The notes under the pieces: model-generated
Seen by the model: only the letters and a program-made list of their open reading frames with translations
Told to the model about the DNA's origin: nothing
Database searches by the model: none
Assembly (NCBI RefSeq): GCF_030540765.1
Contig: NZ_JAUOEL010000003.1
Location: 558,001 to 622,000, forward strand
DNA length: 64,000 nucleotides
Direction: 5' to 3'
From: Flavivirga jejuensis
GTDB taxonomy: Bacteria > Bacteroidota > Bacteroidia > Flavobacteriales > Flavobacteriaceae
Made by a program: the position numbers and the translations under genes
Part shown: positions 15,862-25,397 of the stretch, piece after piece
Layout: every line of letters begins with the position of its first letter
Numbering within the stretch: the first letter of the stretch is position 1

Positions 15862-17070
15862 CTAAAGCTCTAAAGCTTTCTTAACATCATTATTCATTAA
15901 CAATTCTACTGGATTTTCTAAAGCTTCTTTTACAGCAACCAAAAAGCCTACACTTTCTTTACCATCAATAATTCTATGATCATACGAAAGCGCCACATAC
16001 ATAATTGGACGTATTTCCACTTTTCCATCTATTGCTACTGGTCGTTCTACAATATTATGCATTCCTAAAATAGCACTTTGAGGTGGGTTAATAATAGGTG
16101 TAGATAGCATACTACCAAATACACCACCATTAGATATTGTAAAAGTTCCTCCTGTCATTTCATCAACTGTAATTTGTCCGTCACGAGCACGAATCGCTAA
16201 ACGTTTTACTTCTGCCTCAACACCTCTAAAACTTAAATTCTCTACATTCCGCATTACAGGAACCATTAATCCTTTTGGTCCAGAAACAGCGATGCTAATA
16301 TCGCAAAAGTCATAGCTCAACATTTCTTTCCCATCAATCATAGAGTTTACTGCAGGATACATTTGTAAAGCTCTAACAACTGCCAATGTAAAGAAACTCA
16401 TAAATCCTAAACCAACACCATGTTTGGCTTTGAATGTTTCTTTATATTCAGAACGTAATGCAAAAACAGGAGACATATCAACCTCATTAAAAGTGGTTAA
16501 CATAGCTGTTGTATTTTTAGCCTCAACTAAACGTTCTGCCACCTTACGACGTAACATAGACATTTTACTTCGCGATGTTCCTCTACTACCTCCAGTTGGT
16601 GTTCCCATAGAAGGTACTGCGTTTACAGCATCTTCTTTAGTAACTCTTCCGTCTTTTCCTGTTCCAGAAATAGAAGCTGCATCCATACCCTTTTCTGCTA
16701 AAATCTTTTTAGCTGCTGGACTTGCAGAACCTGTTGCATATGTTTTTGCTTCAGTAGCAGCTGGCTTTGGTGTTTCAGCTTTTGGTGCTTCTTCTTTTTT
16801 GGCTTCTGCAGGAGCAGCCCCTTCAGGTTTTGCAGCACTCGTATCTATTAAACATACAACAGCTCCAACCTCAACAGCATCACCTTCTTCAGCTTTAAGC
16901 GTAATTATTCCACTAACTTCTGCTGGTAATTCTAATGTTGCTTTATCACTATCTACCTCAGCTATAGCCTGATCTTTCTCAACATAATCTCCATCTTCCA
17001 CTAACCATGTTGCTATTTCCACTTCTGTAATGGATTCCCCTGGCGAAGGCACTTTCATTTCTAAAATCAT
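15862..17070 (-). CDS. odhB: 2-oxoglutarate dehydrogenase E2 (dihydrolipoyl succinyltransferase)
   Basis: The 402-residue E2 subunit transfers succinyl groups to CoA in the 2-oxoglutarate dehydrogenase complex of the TCA cycle. Domains in order are: a lipoyl domain (1-76) with the lipoylated Lys43 in [11 protein letters not shown]; an Ala/Pro/Glu-rich linker; the E3/E1-binding domain (about 112-150, [13 protein letters not shown] ... GRVTKEDAV); and the catalytic domain (170-402) with the active-site SYDHRIIDG near 370. It lies 46 bp after sucA in the same operon. E3 is not in the window. Confidence 0.96.
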   Translation of the reverse strand: MILEMKVPSPGESITEVEIATWLVEDGDYVEKDQAIAEVDSDKATLELPAEVSGIITLKAEEGDAVEVGAVVCLIDTSAAKPEGAAPAEAKKEEAPKAETPKPAATEAKTYATGSASPAAKKILAEKGMDAASISGTGKDGRVTKEDAVNAVPSMGTPTGGSRGTSRSKMSMLRRKVAERLVEAKNTTAMLTTFNEVDMSPVFALRSEYKETFKAKHGVGLGFMSFFTLAVVRALQMYPAVNSMIDGKEMLSYDFCDISIAVSGPKGLMVPVMRNVENLSFRGVEAEVKRLAIRARDGQITVDEMTGGTFTISNGGVFGSMLSTPIINPPQSAILGMHNIVERPVAIDGKVEIRPIMYVALSYDHRIIDGKESVGFLVAVKEALENPVELLMNNDVKKALEL

Positions 17071-17116
17071 TCTTTATAATTTTAATTGTATATGAATTAT
17101 TTCTTTTTAATATAAA

Positions 17117-19858
17117 CTAGTCGATATTGAAAACAGCATCAATTACAGATTGTTGTCTTCTTTTATCTCGTGTACTTGATCCTGGTGCTGGCACCGAACT
17201 ATATGGTCTTGAAGCGACTTCTAACTTAACCAAATCCATGCGTTGTGCCATATGGCTCCAAGCCCCCATGTTTTTAGGTTCTTCTTGCGACCAAACATAT
17301 TTTTCTACATTTGGATACTTGTTTATAACCTCTTGTATTCTTTCTAAATGCAATGGAAACAATTGCTCAATTCTTACCAAAGCAACATCTTCTCTTTCTA
17401 ATGATTCTCTTTCTGCTAATAAATCATAATAGAATTTACCAGTACAGAAAACTAATTTTTTTACATTTTTAGGATCAATAGTATCATCTATAACTTCTTC
17501 AAATTCACCATTAGCTAATTCATTTATGGATGACACAGCTTTAGGATGACGCAACAAACTTTTAGGCGTAAATACTATTAATGGTTTTCTAAAATCACGT
17601 TTCATTTGACGACGCAATAAGTGAAAAAAGTTTCCTGGTGTAGAACAATCTGCAACAATCATATTATCTTCTCCACACAATTGTAAATAACGCTCTATTC
17701 TAGCAGACGAATGCTCAGATCCTTGTCCTTCATACCCATGAGGTAATAAAACAACAATACCATTTTGAGATTTCCATTTATCTTCTGCAGCCGATAAATA
17801 TTGATCAAAAATAATCTGTGCGCCATTACTAAAATCACCAAATTGTGCTTCCCATATGGTTAACGTATTCGGGTTAGCCATGGCATAACCATAATCAAAA
17901 CCAAGGACACCATATTCAGATAAAAAGGAATTATAAATATCCATTTTACCTTTATTCTCTGGATTTATATTTAATAAATTAATACGTTCTTCTGATATTT
18001 CATCACGTAAAATAGCATGACGGTGACTGAAGGTTCCACGCTCCACATCCTGACCTGAGATACGCACATTAAAGCCCTCCTCCATCAAACTACCATAGGC
18101 TAAAGTTTCAGCCATTCCCCAATCCAATGTGTCGGTTTCAAAAACCATTTTTTTACGTCCATCAAGAATTCTTTCCGCTTTACGCAAAAATTTAACCCCC
18201 TCTGGAACTGTCGAAACCACTTTCGAAATACCTTCTAATTTATTTTTTGGATACGCAGTCTTAACGGTTTCAAGCATCCCATCTAAGCCTTTACGCTCAA
18301 ACGCTGTCCAACGCTCTTGCATAAACTCTCTAACTTTTGAAGACTCTGCTTTTTTAGATTTTGCATATTCGCTTTCTAGTGTCTCTTTAAAATCTGCAAC
18401 AATTTTATCTAAATAAGCTTTATCTATAGTGTTTTCTGCAATTAATTTATCAGAGTATATTTTAAACGGATTGGCATGTTTTGATATTTTTTTATACAAT
18501 TTTGGTTGCGTAAAGCGAGGTTCATCACCTTCGTTATGCCCATATTTACGGTAGCCTAATAAATCTATATAAACATCCTTTTTATAACGCATTCTATATT
18601 CTAAAGCCATTTCAACAGCATGTACTACAGCCTCAGCATCATCCGCATTAACATGCAAAACAGGTGATAAAGTTACCTTAGCAATATCGGTACAATAGGT
18701 ACTAGACCTCGCATCTAAATAATTAGTAGTAAAACCTATTTGGTTATTAACTACAATATGTATAGTCCCCCCTGTTTTATAGCCATTTAATTGGCTCATT
18801 TGCCCTACTTCATATACAACGCCTTGACCAGCAATAGCAGCATCTCCATGTACAATAATGGGTACTATTTTTGAATTATCACCATCATAATCCGTATCAA
18901 TCTTTGCTCGTGTAATGCCTTCTGCTACTGGAGCAACAGTTTCTAAATGGGATGGATTTGGAACCAAATTCATCTTTATTTTCTTTCCGTTTTGATACGT
19001 TTTATCTAATGTTAAACCTAAATGATATTTTACATCACCATCAATATTCTCATCTTCAAAATCTTTACCATCAAACTCACTAAAAAGTTCGTTTACTGGT
19101 TTTCTAAAAATATTAACTAACGTACTTAAACGTCCACGATGCGCCATTCCTAAAACACATTCTTTTACACCGTATTTTTCTACTGAAGAAAAAAGCACAT
19201 TACTAATAGCTGGTATTAAAGACTCTCCTCCTTCTAAAGAGAAACGTTTTTGCCCTACATATTTGGTTTGTAAAAAGTTTTCAAACGTTACAGCTTGGTT
19301 TAATTTAGAAAGAATATATTTTTTGGTTTCAACCGAATAATTAGGTTGATTATCGTTTTTATTAAGCTGTTCCTGCCACCAACGAATCACCTCAGGGTTT
19401 CGCAAATACATATACTCAACGCCAATAGAACTACAATAGATATTTTCTAAATGAACAATTATTCTACGCAAGGTTTTAACACCAATACCTAAAATTTCTC
19501 CTGCATTAAAAACAGTATCTAAATCGTTTTCGGAAAGATCGAAATTTACTAAATCTAAAGTAGGTGAATAACTTCTACGTTCCCTTACAGGATTTGTTTT
19601 AGTAAACAAATGACCCCGCATTCTGTAACCATCAATAAGTCTAACGACATTGAATTCTTTTTGAACGTGTTCTGGAATTTGAGTAGAAACACCTTCTACA
19701 ATCTCGCCACTTAAGCCATAGTTTTCGCTACCAAAATCGTAACCTTGAAAAAAAGCTCTCCAACTTGGTTCTACCGCATCAGGGTTTTGTAAATATTGAT
19801 CGTATAAATCAGCAAAATATGCTGTGTGTGCCGCGTTTAAAAATGAAAATTTATCCAT
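17117..19858 (-). CDS. sucA: 2-oxoglutarate dehydrogenase E1 component
   Basis: The 913-residue thiamine-diphosphate enzyme decarboxylates 2-oxoglutarate and loads succinyl onto E2. The N-terminal E2/E3-contact segment is seen (NAAHTAYFADLYDQYL). The TPP-binding region is at about 200-500 with GMAHRGRL, HGDAAIAGQG and GHNEGDEP. The transketolase-like pyrimidine-binding domain is at about 575-770 (LPHGYEGQGSEHSSARIERY), and the C-terminal domain ends VDIDAVFNID-like. Length is normal for the family. It is the first gene of sucA-odhB. Confidence 0.97.
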   Translation of the reverse strand: MDKFSFLNAAHTAYFADLYDQYLQNPDAVEPSWRAFFQGYDFGSENYGLSGEIVEGVSTQIPEHVQKEFNVVRLIDGYRMRGHLFTKTNPVRERRSYSPTLDLVNFDLSENDLDTVFNAGEILGIGVKTLRRIIVHLENIYCSSIGVEYMYLRNPEVIRWWQEQLNKNDNQPNYSVETKKYILSKLNQAVTFENFLQTKYVGQKRFSLEGGESLIPAISNVLFSSVEKYGVKECVLGMAHRGRLSTLVNIFRKPVNELFSEFDGKDFEDENIDGDVKYHLGLTLDKTYQNGKKIKMNLVPNPSHLETVAPVAEGITRAKIDTDYDGDNSKIVPIIVHGDAAIAGQGVVYEVGQMSQLNGYKTGGTIHIVVNNQIGFTTNYLDARSSTYCTDIAKVTLSPVLHVNADDAEAVVHAVEMALEYRMRYKKDVYIDLLGYRKYGHNEGDEPRFTQPKLYKKISKHANPFKIYSDKLIAENTIDKAYLDKIVADFKETLESEYAKSKKAESSKVREFMQERWTAFERKGLDGMLETVKTAYPKNKLEGISKVVSTVPEGVKFLRKAERILDGRKKMVFETDTLDWGMAETLAYGSLMEEGFNVRISGQDVERGTFSHRHAILRDEISEERINLLNINPENKGKMDIYNSFLSEYGVLGFDYGYAMANPNTLTIWEAQFGDFSNGAQIIFDQYLSAAEDKWKSQNGIVVLLPHGYEGQGSEHSSARIERYLQLCGEDNMIVADCSTPGNFFHLLRRQMKRDFRKPLIVFTPKSLLRHPKAVSSINELANGEFEEVIDDTIDPKNVKKLVFCTGKFYYDLLAERESLEREDVALVRIEQLFPLHLERIQEVINKYPNVEKYVWSQEEPKNMGAWSHMAQRMDLVKLEVASRPYSSVPAPGSSTRDKRRQQSVIDAVFNID

Positions 19859-20015
19859 TGTTATTCTTAATACCGTGTAGGTTAGTCAAAATATTCTCCA
19901 AAAATACAACTTTTACTAAAATTAGATGTTTCTTTGACTATATTTATAAGCATGTAATAGCCTTTTAACGAATATCATATTATTACATGTTAATTTTTTA
20001 ACGATTTCTGATTTC

Positions 20016-20546
20016 ATGAAGACATTTCTTAACATTAATAAAAAAACAGTATTAATTATCATTATTATTTTGTTTAGTCTAACTAATTTAATGGCGCAGC
20101 AAAAAAATAGTTATTTTTGGAGTCATGTACGTTTTGGTGGTGGTATTGGATTAAATTTTAGTAATAATTTTTTTAGCGGAACCCTTGCTCCTAGTGCTAT
20201 TTACGAATTTGATAAACCCTTTGCTTTAGGTTTAGGACTCAATGGAACCTTCGATAACCAAAAAGGTGTTTATAAATCAACTATTTTAGGAGGTAGTTTA
20301 CTCGGATTATTTAATGTAATTGATGAGATACAACTTTCGGCAGAATTTGAACAACTTAATGTGAACCGACGCTATAATTTTAATTTAAATATTCCAAACG
20401 AAAATTATTGGTCACCTGCCTTATTTCTTGGTGCTGGTTATAGAAATGGCAATGTTACTTTTGGAATACGATACGATGTTTTATATGACGAAAATAAAAG
20501 CATTTATATTGATCCTTGGGTCCCTTTTGTAAGATTCTATTTTTAA
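20016..20546 (+). CDS. Small outer-membrane beta-barrel protein, unknown function
   Basis: The 176-residue protein has a signal peptide (LIIIIILFSLTNLMAQ) and a mature part of alternating strands rich in Gly and aromatics ending in VPFVRFYF, typical of an eight-stranded outer-membrane barrel. It is divergent from sucA. As I recall, relatives in flavobacteria are sometimes labelled alpha-ketoglutarate decarboxylase, apparently copied from the neighbouring sucA; nothing in this sequence supports an enzyme. Its stop codon touches the inverted repeat of the next element. Confidence 0.7.
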   Translation: MKTFLNINKKTVLIIIIILFSLTNLMAQQKNSYFWSHVRFGGGIGLNFSNNFFSGTLAPSAIYEFDKPFALGLGLNGTFDNQKGVYKSTILGGSLLGLFNVIDEIQLSAEFEQLNVNRRYNFNLNIPNENYWSPALFLGAGYRNGNVTFGIRYDVLYDENKSIYIDPWVPFVRFYF

Positions 20547-20793
20547 ACCTGAGTTCGACGTAGGATCGTAGATAAAAGGCAATAAATATGCTAGATTCAA
20601 CTTATAATTATCATAGACTAGCTAGCTAGTTTATGATAATTTAAGGAAGAAGATGGTATACTTATTGGTTTTTAGCTTGAAACTAATAGATTTGAATATG
20701 TTTCAGATATCAGGAATCCACTTGTTTAATATAAAAATTTAATAAACAGTGTTTTAAAAAACAACCTCATTTTCCTTACGTCGAACTCAGGTT
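20546..20793. mobile_element. MITE-like element, 248 bp
   Basis: Both ends carry the same 17-nt inverted repeat (AACCTGAGTTCGACGTA at 20546-20562 and its complement at 20777-20793), flanked on each side by TTA, a possible 3-bp target duplication. No open frame is present. A central dyad ATTATCATA...TATGATAAT with CTAGCTAGCTAG lies at 20607-20640. It sits exactly between the convergent stop codons of the barrel gene and the Rrf2 gene, and supplies the last base of the first stop. This looks like a non-autonomous transposon; the parent transposase is not in the window. Confidence 0.6.
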
Positions 20794-21225
20794 TTAAAGA
20801 GGAAGAAAAGCATTCCCTAATTCAACTTCCTCAACCAAATCTTTAATAGTTTTAGACTTTAAACTGTTTAATATTTGGCTCCTGGAAGTGCTTAATATAG
20901 AATGTAGCGGACAAGGTTTTTCTTCATTACATTTTTTTAAACTCATCATACAAGAATTTAATCTTTTTTCCCCATCTATAACATTCACAATACTCATTAT
21001 AGAATGATTCAAATTTTTGTCGTCTAAATAAAACCCTCCTTTAGCCCCCCTAACAGACGATACTATTTTTTCTTTAACCAATTCTTGCAACAATTTAGCA
21101 ATATAAGCTTGTGGAACATTTATGGGTTGAGAGATGTCCTTAGCCATAACCTTATTTTTTTCACTGGAATTTAAAGCTAAAAACAATACTGCCTTAATAG
21201 CGTATTTTGATGAGTTTGATAACAT
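20794..21225 (-). CDS. Rrf2-family transcriptional regulator (probable Fe-S or NO sensor)
   Basis: The 143-residue protein has an N-terminal winged helix (SSKYAIKAVLFLALNS; VPQAYIAKLLQELVKEKIV; GAKGGFYL) and a cluster of three Cys at about 95-108 (CMMSLKKCNEEKPC), as in the Fe-S-binding members IscR and NsrR. It is divergent from the cytochrome-nosZ genes with about 120 bp between, so it is a likely regulator of them. A second family member of the same Cys spacing lies at the far end of the island (31165). Confidence 0.85.
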   Translation of the reverse strand: MLSNSSKYAIKAVLFLALNSSEKNKVMAKDISQPINVPQAYIAKLLQELVKEKIVSSVRGAKGGFYLDDKNLNHSIMSIVNVIDGEKRLNSCMMSLKKCNEEKPCPLHSILSTSRSQILNSLKSKTIKDLVEEVELGNAFLPL

Positions 21226-21343
21226 TTTTTTATATAATAAAACCAGAACAAATATAAAAAGGATGTTTTTGTCCTAAATATGATTTTTATCATATTATAT
21301 TAAAGTATATGGCTTTAAATTTGGGCACAAAATTACATCAATT

Positions 21344-21844
21344 ATGAAAAAAACACTAAACTTTGTAATGGTATTATTTGTTTCCCTTCTAATGAGTTGT
21401 GGCGGTAAAGAAGAAAAGAAGAAAAAAGGGTTCTCTTATGAGAAAAAAGCCCCTACAGAACAAAAAGTAAAAAAAGATGAGTCTGTTCCTGCTTCAAAAA
21501 AAATAGATCTAGCAAATAAAGGTGTTGGTCCAATCACTTCTATAAGTCTTCCTTCTGAAATTGATCAAACCATGGTAACTCACGGTGCAGATGTATTTAA
21601 AAAATTGTGTACTGCTTGCCATAGACTAGATAAAAAATTCATTGGTCCTGCTCCAACAAATATTTTAAGCAGACGCTCACCTGAATGGATTATGAATATG
21701 ATATTGAATCCTGATGAAATGGTACAAAAAGATCCATTAGCAAAAGCATTACTTATTGAATTTAATGGATCTCCTATGGCAAATCAAAATTTATCTGAAG
21801 AAGATGCCAGAGCTATATTAGAATACTTTAGAACATTAAAATAG
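21344..21844 (+). CDS. c-type cytochrome lipoprotein
   Basis: The 166-residue protein has a lipoprotein signal (LLMSCGG) and a Lys/Glu-rich tether to about residue 60. A class I cytochrome c domain follows, with heme attachment C89-x2-C92-H93 (CTACHR) and a likely Met ligand in GSPMANQ near the C-terminus. It opens the nos gene group and is the obvious electron donor to NosZ in the periplasm. The next gene is about 100 bp on. Confidence 0.88.
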   Translation: MKKTLNFVMVLFVSLLMSCGGKEEKKKKGFSYEKKAPTEQKVKKDESVPASKKIDLANKGVGPITSISLPSEIDQTMVTHGADVFKKLCTACHRLDKKFIGPAPTNILSRRSPEWIMNMILNPDEMVQKDPLAKALLIEFNGSPMANQNLSEEDARAILEYFRTLK

Positions 21845-21948
21845 CCCCTATGAAATAAGAATTAGCATAGTTAAAAATTTCAATGCAGACCGAAATAGTT
21901 TCTATGCGAATACCATCTGATTACTAACTAACAATAAATATAACACAG

Positions 21949-22518
21949 ATGAAAACATTGAAGCAAACCGTTCTTACATTGTTGTGTATTATAGCATTCA
22001 CCGCTTGTAAAAACGAAAACAAAGAGATCCCAACGAGTTCAAAACCTGAACAAGTAACACCTGCAACAGAAAAAACTGGCCAAGCTTTTATTAAAGATGA
22101 TGAAGGGAAACCAACCGTTTTACATATTGCCATTGACTCTAAAGATCATACGACTTTGGTCGCGGCAGTTCAAGCAGCATCGTTAGAGAATGCTTTAGTA
22201 AATGCAGGACCGTTAATGGTATTTGCTCCAACAAATGAAGCATTTGCATCTTTACCAGAAGGCACTGTAGAAAACTTATTAAAGCCAGAAAACAAAGACG
22301 CTTTAGCTAATATCTTAAAATACCACGTAACCCCTGGAAACTATTCAAAAGATTTTCTTAAAAAATTTAAAAAACTAGGACAAGCTAACAACGGCTATGT
22401 TAAGGTAGAAGTTGTAGATGGTGAACCGCTAATTGGTGGTGCTAAAATTATTGCGAGTATCCCAGCAGGGAACGGTATTGTACATGTAATTGATAAAGTA
22501 TTATTGCCTACAGAATAA
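21949..22518 (+). CDS. Fasciclin-domain lipoprotein of the nos cluster
   Basis: The 189-residue protein has a lipoprotein signal (CIIAFTACKNE) and one fasciclin (FAS1) domain from about residue 58 to the end. Its motifs are TTLVAAVQAASL, LMVFAPTNEAFASLPEG, ILKYHVTPG and NGIVHVIDKVLLP. FAS1 domains mediate adhesion or protein contacts. Here it lies 28 bp before nosZ, so it probably helps the periplasmic electron-transfer assembly; that role is inference. Confidence 0.85.
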   Translation: MKTLKQTVLTLLCIIAFTACKNENKEIPTSSKPEQVTPATEKTGQAFIKDDEGKPTVLHIAIDSKDHTTLVAAVQAASLENALVNAGPLMVFAPTNEAFASLPEGTVENLLKPENKDALANILKYHVTPGNYSKDFLKKFKKLGQANNGYVKVEVVDGEPLIGGAKIIASIPAGNGIVHVIDKVLLPTE

Positions 22519-22546
22519 TAAAAAACACTAACTAAATTAAAAGACA

Positions 22547-24511
22547 ATGAGAAATATTTTAAAATCAACTGTTGCTTTATTAAGTGTTCTTGTAGCATTT
22601 ACAAGCTGTGATACGGCATCAAAATCTAACTCTGGAGCACTTTCTAGTAGTGCAGCAGAAAAAGTTTATGTCGCTCCTGGAGAACATGACGAATTCTACG
22701 CCTTTATATCTGGTGGTTTTAGTGGACAACTTTCCGTTTACGGATTACCATCTGGACGTTTATTTAAAGTAATCCCTGTATTCTCTCTAGATGCAGAAAA
22801 AGCTTATGGATATAACGAAGAAACAAAACCGATGCTAAACACGTCTCATGGTTTTGTGCCTTGGGATGATTCGCATCACCCAGACATTTCCCAAACAAAT
22901 GGTGAAATAGATGGGCGTTGGGTGTTTATTAATGGTAATAACACACCTCGTATTGCAAAAATAGATTTATCGACTTTTGAAACTACAGAAATCATTGAAG
23001 TTCCAAATAGTGCTGGTAACCACAGTTCTTCTTTTGTAACTGAAAATTCGGAGTATGTTGTTGCAGGAACTCGCTTTTCTATACCAATACCTCAAAAAGA
23101 TATGCCTATAAAAGATTATAAAAGCAACTTTAAAGGCGCTTTATCTTTTATTTCTATAGACCCAAAACACGGTCATATGGATATTAAATTCCAATTAATA
23201 ATGCCTGGTTTCGATTATGATTTATCGCATCCTGGTCGTGGTAAATCTCACGGTTGGTTCTTCTTTACTACTTATAATACCGAAGAAGCGAGTACTCTTT
23301 TAGAAGTAAACGCCTCTCAAAATGACAAAGATTTTATTGCCGCTGTTAACTGGAAAAAAATTGAAGACTATGTAAATAATGGTGGTGGTACTATGATGCC
23401 AGCAAACTATGCACATAATGTATATGATGAAGCTACACATTCTGCAACATCAACTATGAAAAAAGAAGTACGTGTTGTAAATCCTTTAGATGTTCCTGGA
23501 GCTGTTTACTTCTTACCAACACCAAAATCGCCACATGGTTGCGACGTCGACCCTTCTGGCGAATATATTGTTGGTAACGGAAAACTATCGGCTAATTTAA
23601 CAGTGCATTCTTTTACTAAAATGCTAGCCGCCATTGAAAACAATAAAGTAGCTGGTGATGCTTACGGCATTCCTATCTTAAATTTCGAAGATGTATTAGC
23701 TGGCGTTGTAGAACAACCAGGTCTAGGGCCTTTACATACAGAATTTGACGGTAAAGGAAATGCCTATACGACCTTCTTTATTTCTTCTGAAGTCGTAAAA
23801 TGGAAATTAGGAACTTGGGAAGTTGTAGACAGACAACCTTGTTTCTATTCAGTTGGTCACTTAATGATCCCTGGAGGAAACTCTCAAAAACCATTTGGAA
23901 AATATGTGTTAGCAATGAATAAGATTACTAAAGACCGTTATTTACCAACAGGACCTGAAGTAACACAATCAGCCCAGCTTTACGATATTTCTGGGGAGAA
24001 AATGGAATTATTATTAGATTTCCCAACAGTTGGAGAACCCCATTATGCCGCTGGATGCCCTGCAGATCTAATAAAACCACGTTCTAAAAAGCTTTTCAAA
24101 TTAGAAGACAATAAACATCCATATGCTACTTTAAATGAAGCAGACACAAAAGTTGTTAGAGATGGCAAAACAGTTCATATTTATATGACCACGATTCGGA
24201 GTCACTTTGCGCCAGATAATATTGAAGGAGTTAAAGTAGGAGACAAAGTATATTTCCATATAACAAATTTAGAACAGGATTACGATGTACCTCACGGTGT
24301 AAGTATTATTGGAGCTAATACCTCAGAATTACTAATTATGCCAGGACAAACAGAGACCTTCCTATGGGAACCTAAACAAATAGGAGTATGGCCTTTTTAT
24401 TGTACAGATTTCTGTTCTGCATTACACCAAGAAATGCAAGGATATGTTCGCGTATCTCCAGCAAACTCTAACACACCATTAAAATGGTCGCTTGGTGAAG
24501 ATATTGAATAG
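22547..24511 (+). CDS. nosZ: Sec-dependent (clade II) nitrous-oxide reductase
   Basis: The 654-residue copper enzyme reduces N2O to N2 in the periplasm. The leader (MRNILKSTVALLSVLVAFTSC) is a Sec and lipoprotein-type signal, not a twin-arginine one, as in clade II enzymes. The beta-propeller holds the CuZ ligand region (DDSHHPD near residue 107). The cupredoxin end holds the CuA site C619-x3-C623-x3-H627-x2-M630 (CTDFCSALHQEM). The accessory genes nosL, nosD, nosF and nosY follow. There is no nirS/K or norB in the window. Confidence 0.96.
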   Translation: MRNILKSTVALLSVLVAFTSCDTASKSNSGALSSSAAEKVYVAPGEHDEFYAFISGGFSGQLSVYGLPSGRLFKVIPVFSLDAEKAYGYNEETKPMLNTSHGFVPWDDSHHPDISQTNGEIDGRWVFINGNNTPRIAKIDLSTFETTEIIEVPNSAGNHSSSFVTENSEYVVAGTRFSIPIPQKDMPIKDYKSNFKGALSFISIDPKHGHMDIKFQLIMPGFDYDLSHPGRGKSHGWFFFTTYNTEEASTLLEVNASQNDKDFIAAVNWKKIEDYVNNGGGTMMPANYAHNVYDEATHSATSTMKKEVRVVNPLDVPGAVYFLPTPKSPHGCDVDPSGEYIVGNGKLSANLTVHSFTKMLAAIENNKVAGDAYGIPILNFEDVLAGVVEQPGLGPLHTEFDGKGNAYTTFFISSEVVKWKLGTWEVVDRQPCFYSVGHLMIPGGNSQKPFGKYVLAMNKITKDRYLPTGPEVTQSAQLYDISGEKMELLLDFPTVGEPHYAAGCPADLIKPRSKKLFKLEDNKHPYATLNEADTKVVRDGKTVHIYMTTIRSHFAPDNIEGVKVGDKVYFHITNLEQDYDVPHGVSIIGANTSELLIMPGQTETFLWEPKQIGVWPFYCTDFCSALHQEMQGYVRVSPANSNTPLKWSLGEDIE

Positions 24512-24564
24512 ATAAATAATATTAGGGGAATTTTGTTTTAGTGTTTATTTCCCTATTTAAAAAG

Positions 24565-24600
24565 GCGAGAGTAATTTATTTCGCTCTCGCTTTTCTTTTT
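24565..24600 (+). terminator. Terminator after nosZ
   Basis: GCGAGAG (24565-24571) pairs with CTCTCGC (24584-24590) and is followed by a T-rich run. It would end or attenuate transcription between nosZ and the accessory genes. Confidence 0.75.
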
Positions 24601-24611
24601 AAAATACTAAA

Positions 24612-24630
24612 ATTCCTGCGAAGGCAAGAA
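24612..24630. repeat. Partial copy of the CCTGCGAAGGCAGG repeat
   Basis: ATTCCTGCGAAGGCAAGAA differs from one arm of the inverted repeat at 36526-36608 by a single base in the core. It lies between nosZ and the next gene. The rest of that intergenic gap (to 24750) holds a 14-nt palindrome AACATTTAAATGTT at 24653 and a small TTCTCG/CGAGAA hairpin before the next start. Confidence 0.5.
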
Positions 24631-24750
24631 CCTTAAAAACATTCCACTAATTAACATTTAAATGTTTAATGTTCTTAGATAAGGCTAATACCCTAAAGAA
24701 TAATAGTATAACTTAAAACGAGATTCTCGTTTCCACGAGAACTTTAACAG

Positions 24751-25347
24751 ATGAAAAGATCAAATATCATCATGCTTATCGCCGTGTTATTGCCACTGGG
24801 GTTATTCTTCTTTCCTCTTTGGAAAATAACACTAGAAGCACCACAATACCCTACGCCATTAGGTATGTATATTCATATTAATGATTTTTCCGATGTACAC
24901 CCACATGACATTAAAAACATTAATTTAATGAATCACTATGTGGGAATGAAATACATTCCTGAAGCGATCCCAGAATTTAAGATCTTCCCTATAGGAATTA
25001 TTATTACATCTTTTATAGGCCTAATAATTGCTTTTAAAGGCAATTATAAATGGTTCCTGTTTTGGTTTATTTTAATGATCGTTTTAAGCAGTGCAGGTCT
25101 CTATGATTTCTATCTATGGGAACACGATTATGGTCATGATTTAGATCCTAAAGCCATTATGAAATTCACAAACCCAGATGGGAGTGTTATGGGCTTTCAA
25201 CCCCCTCTTTTTGGTAGTAAAGACATCCTAAATTTCAAAGCACATTCTTATCCACGATTAGGTGCGCTCTTCTTAGGACTTGGAATTGCTGCTTCCTTCA
25301 TAGCCTATTTAACTGGAAAGAAAAACAAACAAAAAAACTCATCTTAA
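24751..25347 (+). CDS. Membrane protein of the nos cluster
   Basis: The 198-residue protein has four hydrophobic helices (about 5-23, 80-97, 101-120 and 168-188). A periplasmic loop after the first is rich in His, Tyr and Pro (YIHINDFSDVHPHDIKN), and another loop carries WEHDYGHDLDP. Proteins like this stand next to nosZ in other clade II clusters, but I do not know a defined function; copper handling or electron transfer is possible from the His-rich loops. It lies between nosZ and nosL. Confidence 0.7.
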   Translation: MKRSNIIMLIAVLLPLGLFFFPLWKITLEAPQYPTPLGMYIHINDFSDVHPHDIKNINLMNHYVGMKYIPEAIPEFKIFPIGIIITSFIGLIIAFKGNYKWFLFWFILMIVLSSAGLYDFYLWEHDYGHDLDPKAIMKFTNPDGSVMGFQPPLFGSKDILNFKAHSYPRLGALFLGLGIAASFIAYLTGKKNKQKNSS

Positions 25348-25380
25348 TCAAGTCTTTCCTTTTGGGAAGGGTTTAAGATG
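25340..25380 (+). terminator. Hairpin overlapping the stop codon, before nosL
   Basis: CATCTTAA (25340-25347, including the stop) pairs with TTAAGATG (25373-25380), with an inner CTTTCC/GGAAGG stem. There is no long T-run after it, so it may slow transcription or protect mRNA rather than end it. Confidence 0.4.
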
Positions 25381-25397
25381 GGATAAAACACTAAAGC

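Noticed and set aside
16424-16972. 182-codon open frame antisense to odhB
   Set aside because: It lies wholly within odhB on the other strand, has low-complexity Ala/Ser/Val composition set by the E2 linker codons, and shows no family features.
24651-24669. FNR/CRP-type operator at a palindrome before the nos membrane protein
   Set aside because: AACATTTAAATGTT is AT-rich and symmetric but does not match a known anaerobic regulator site closely enough to claim.
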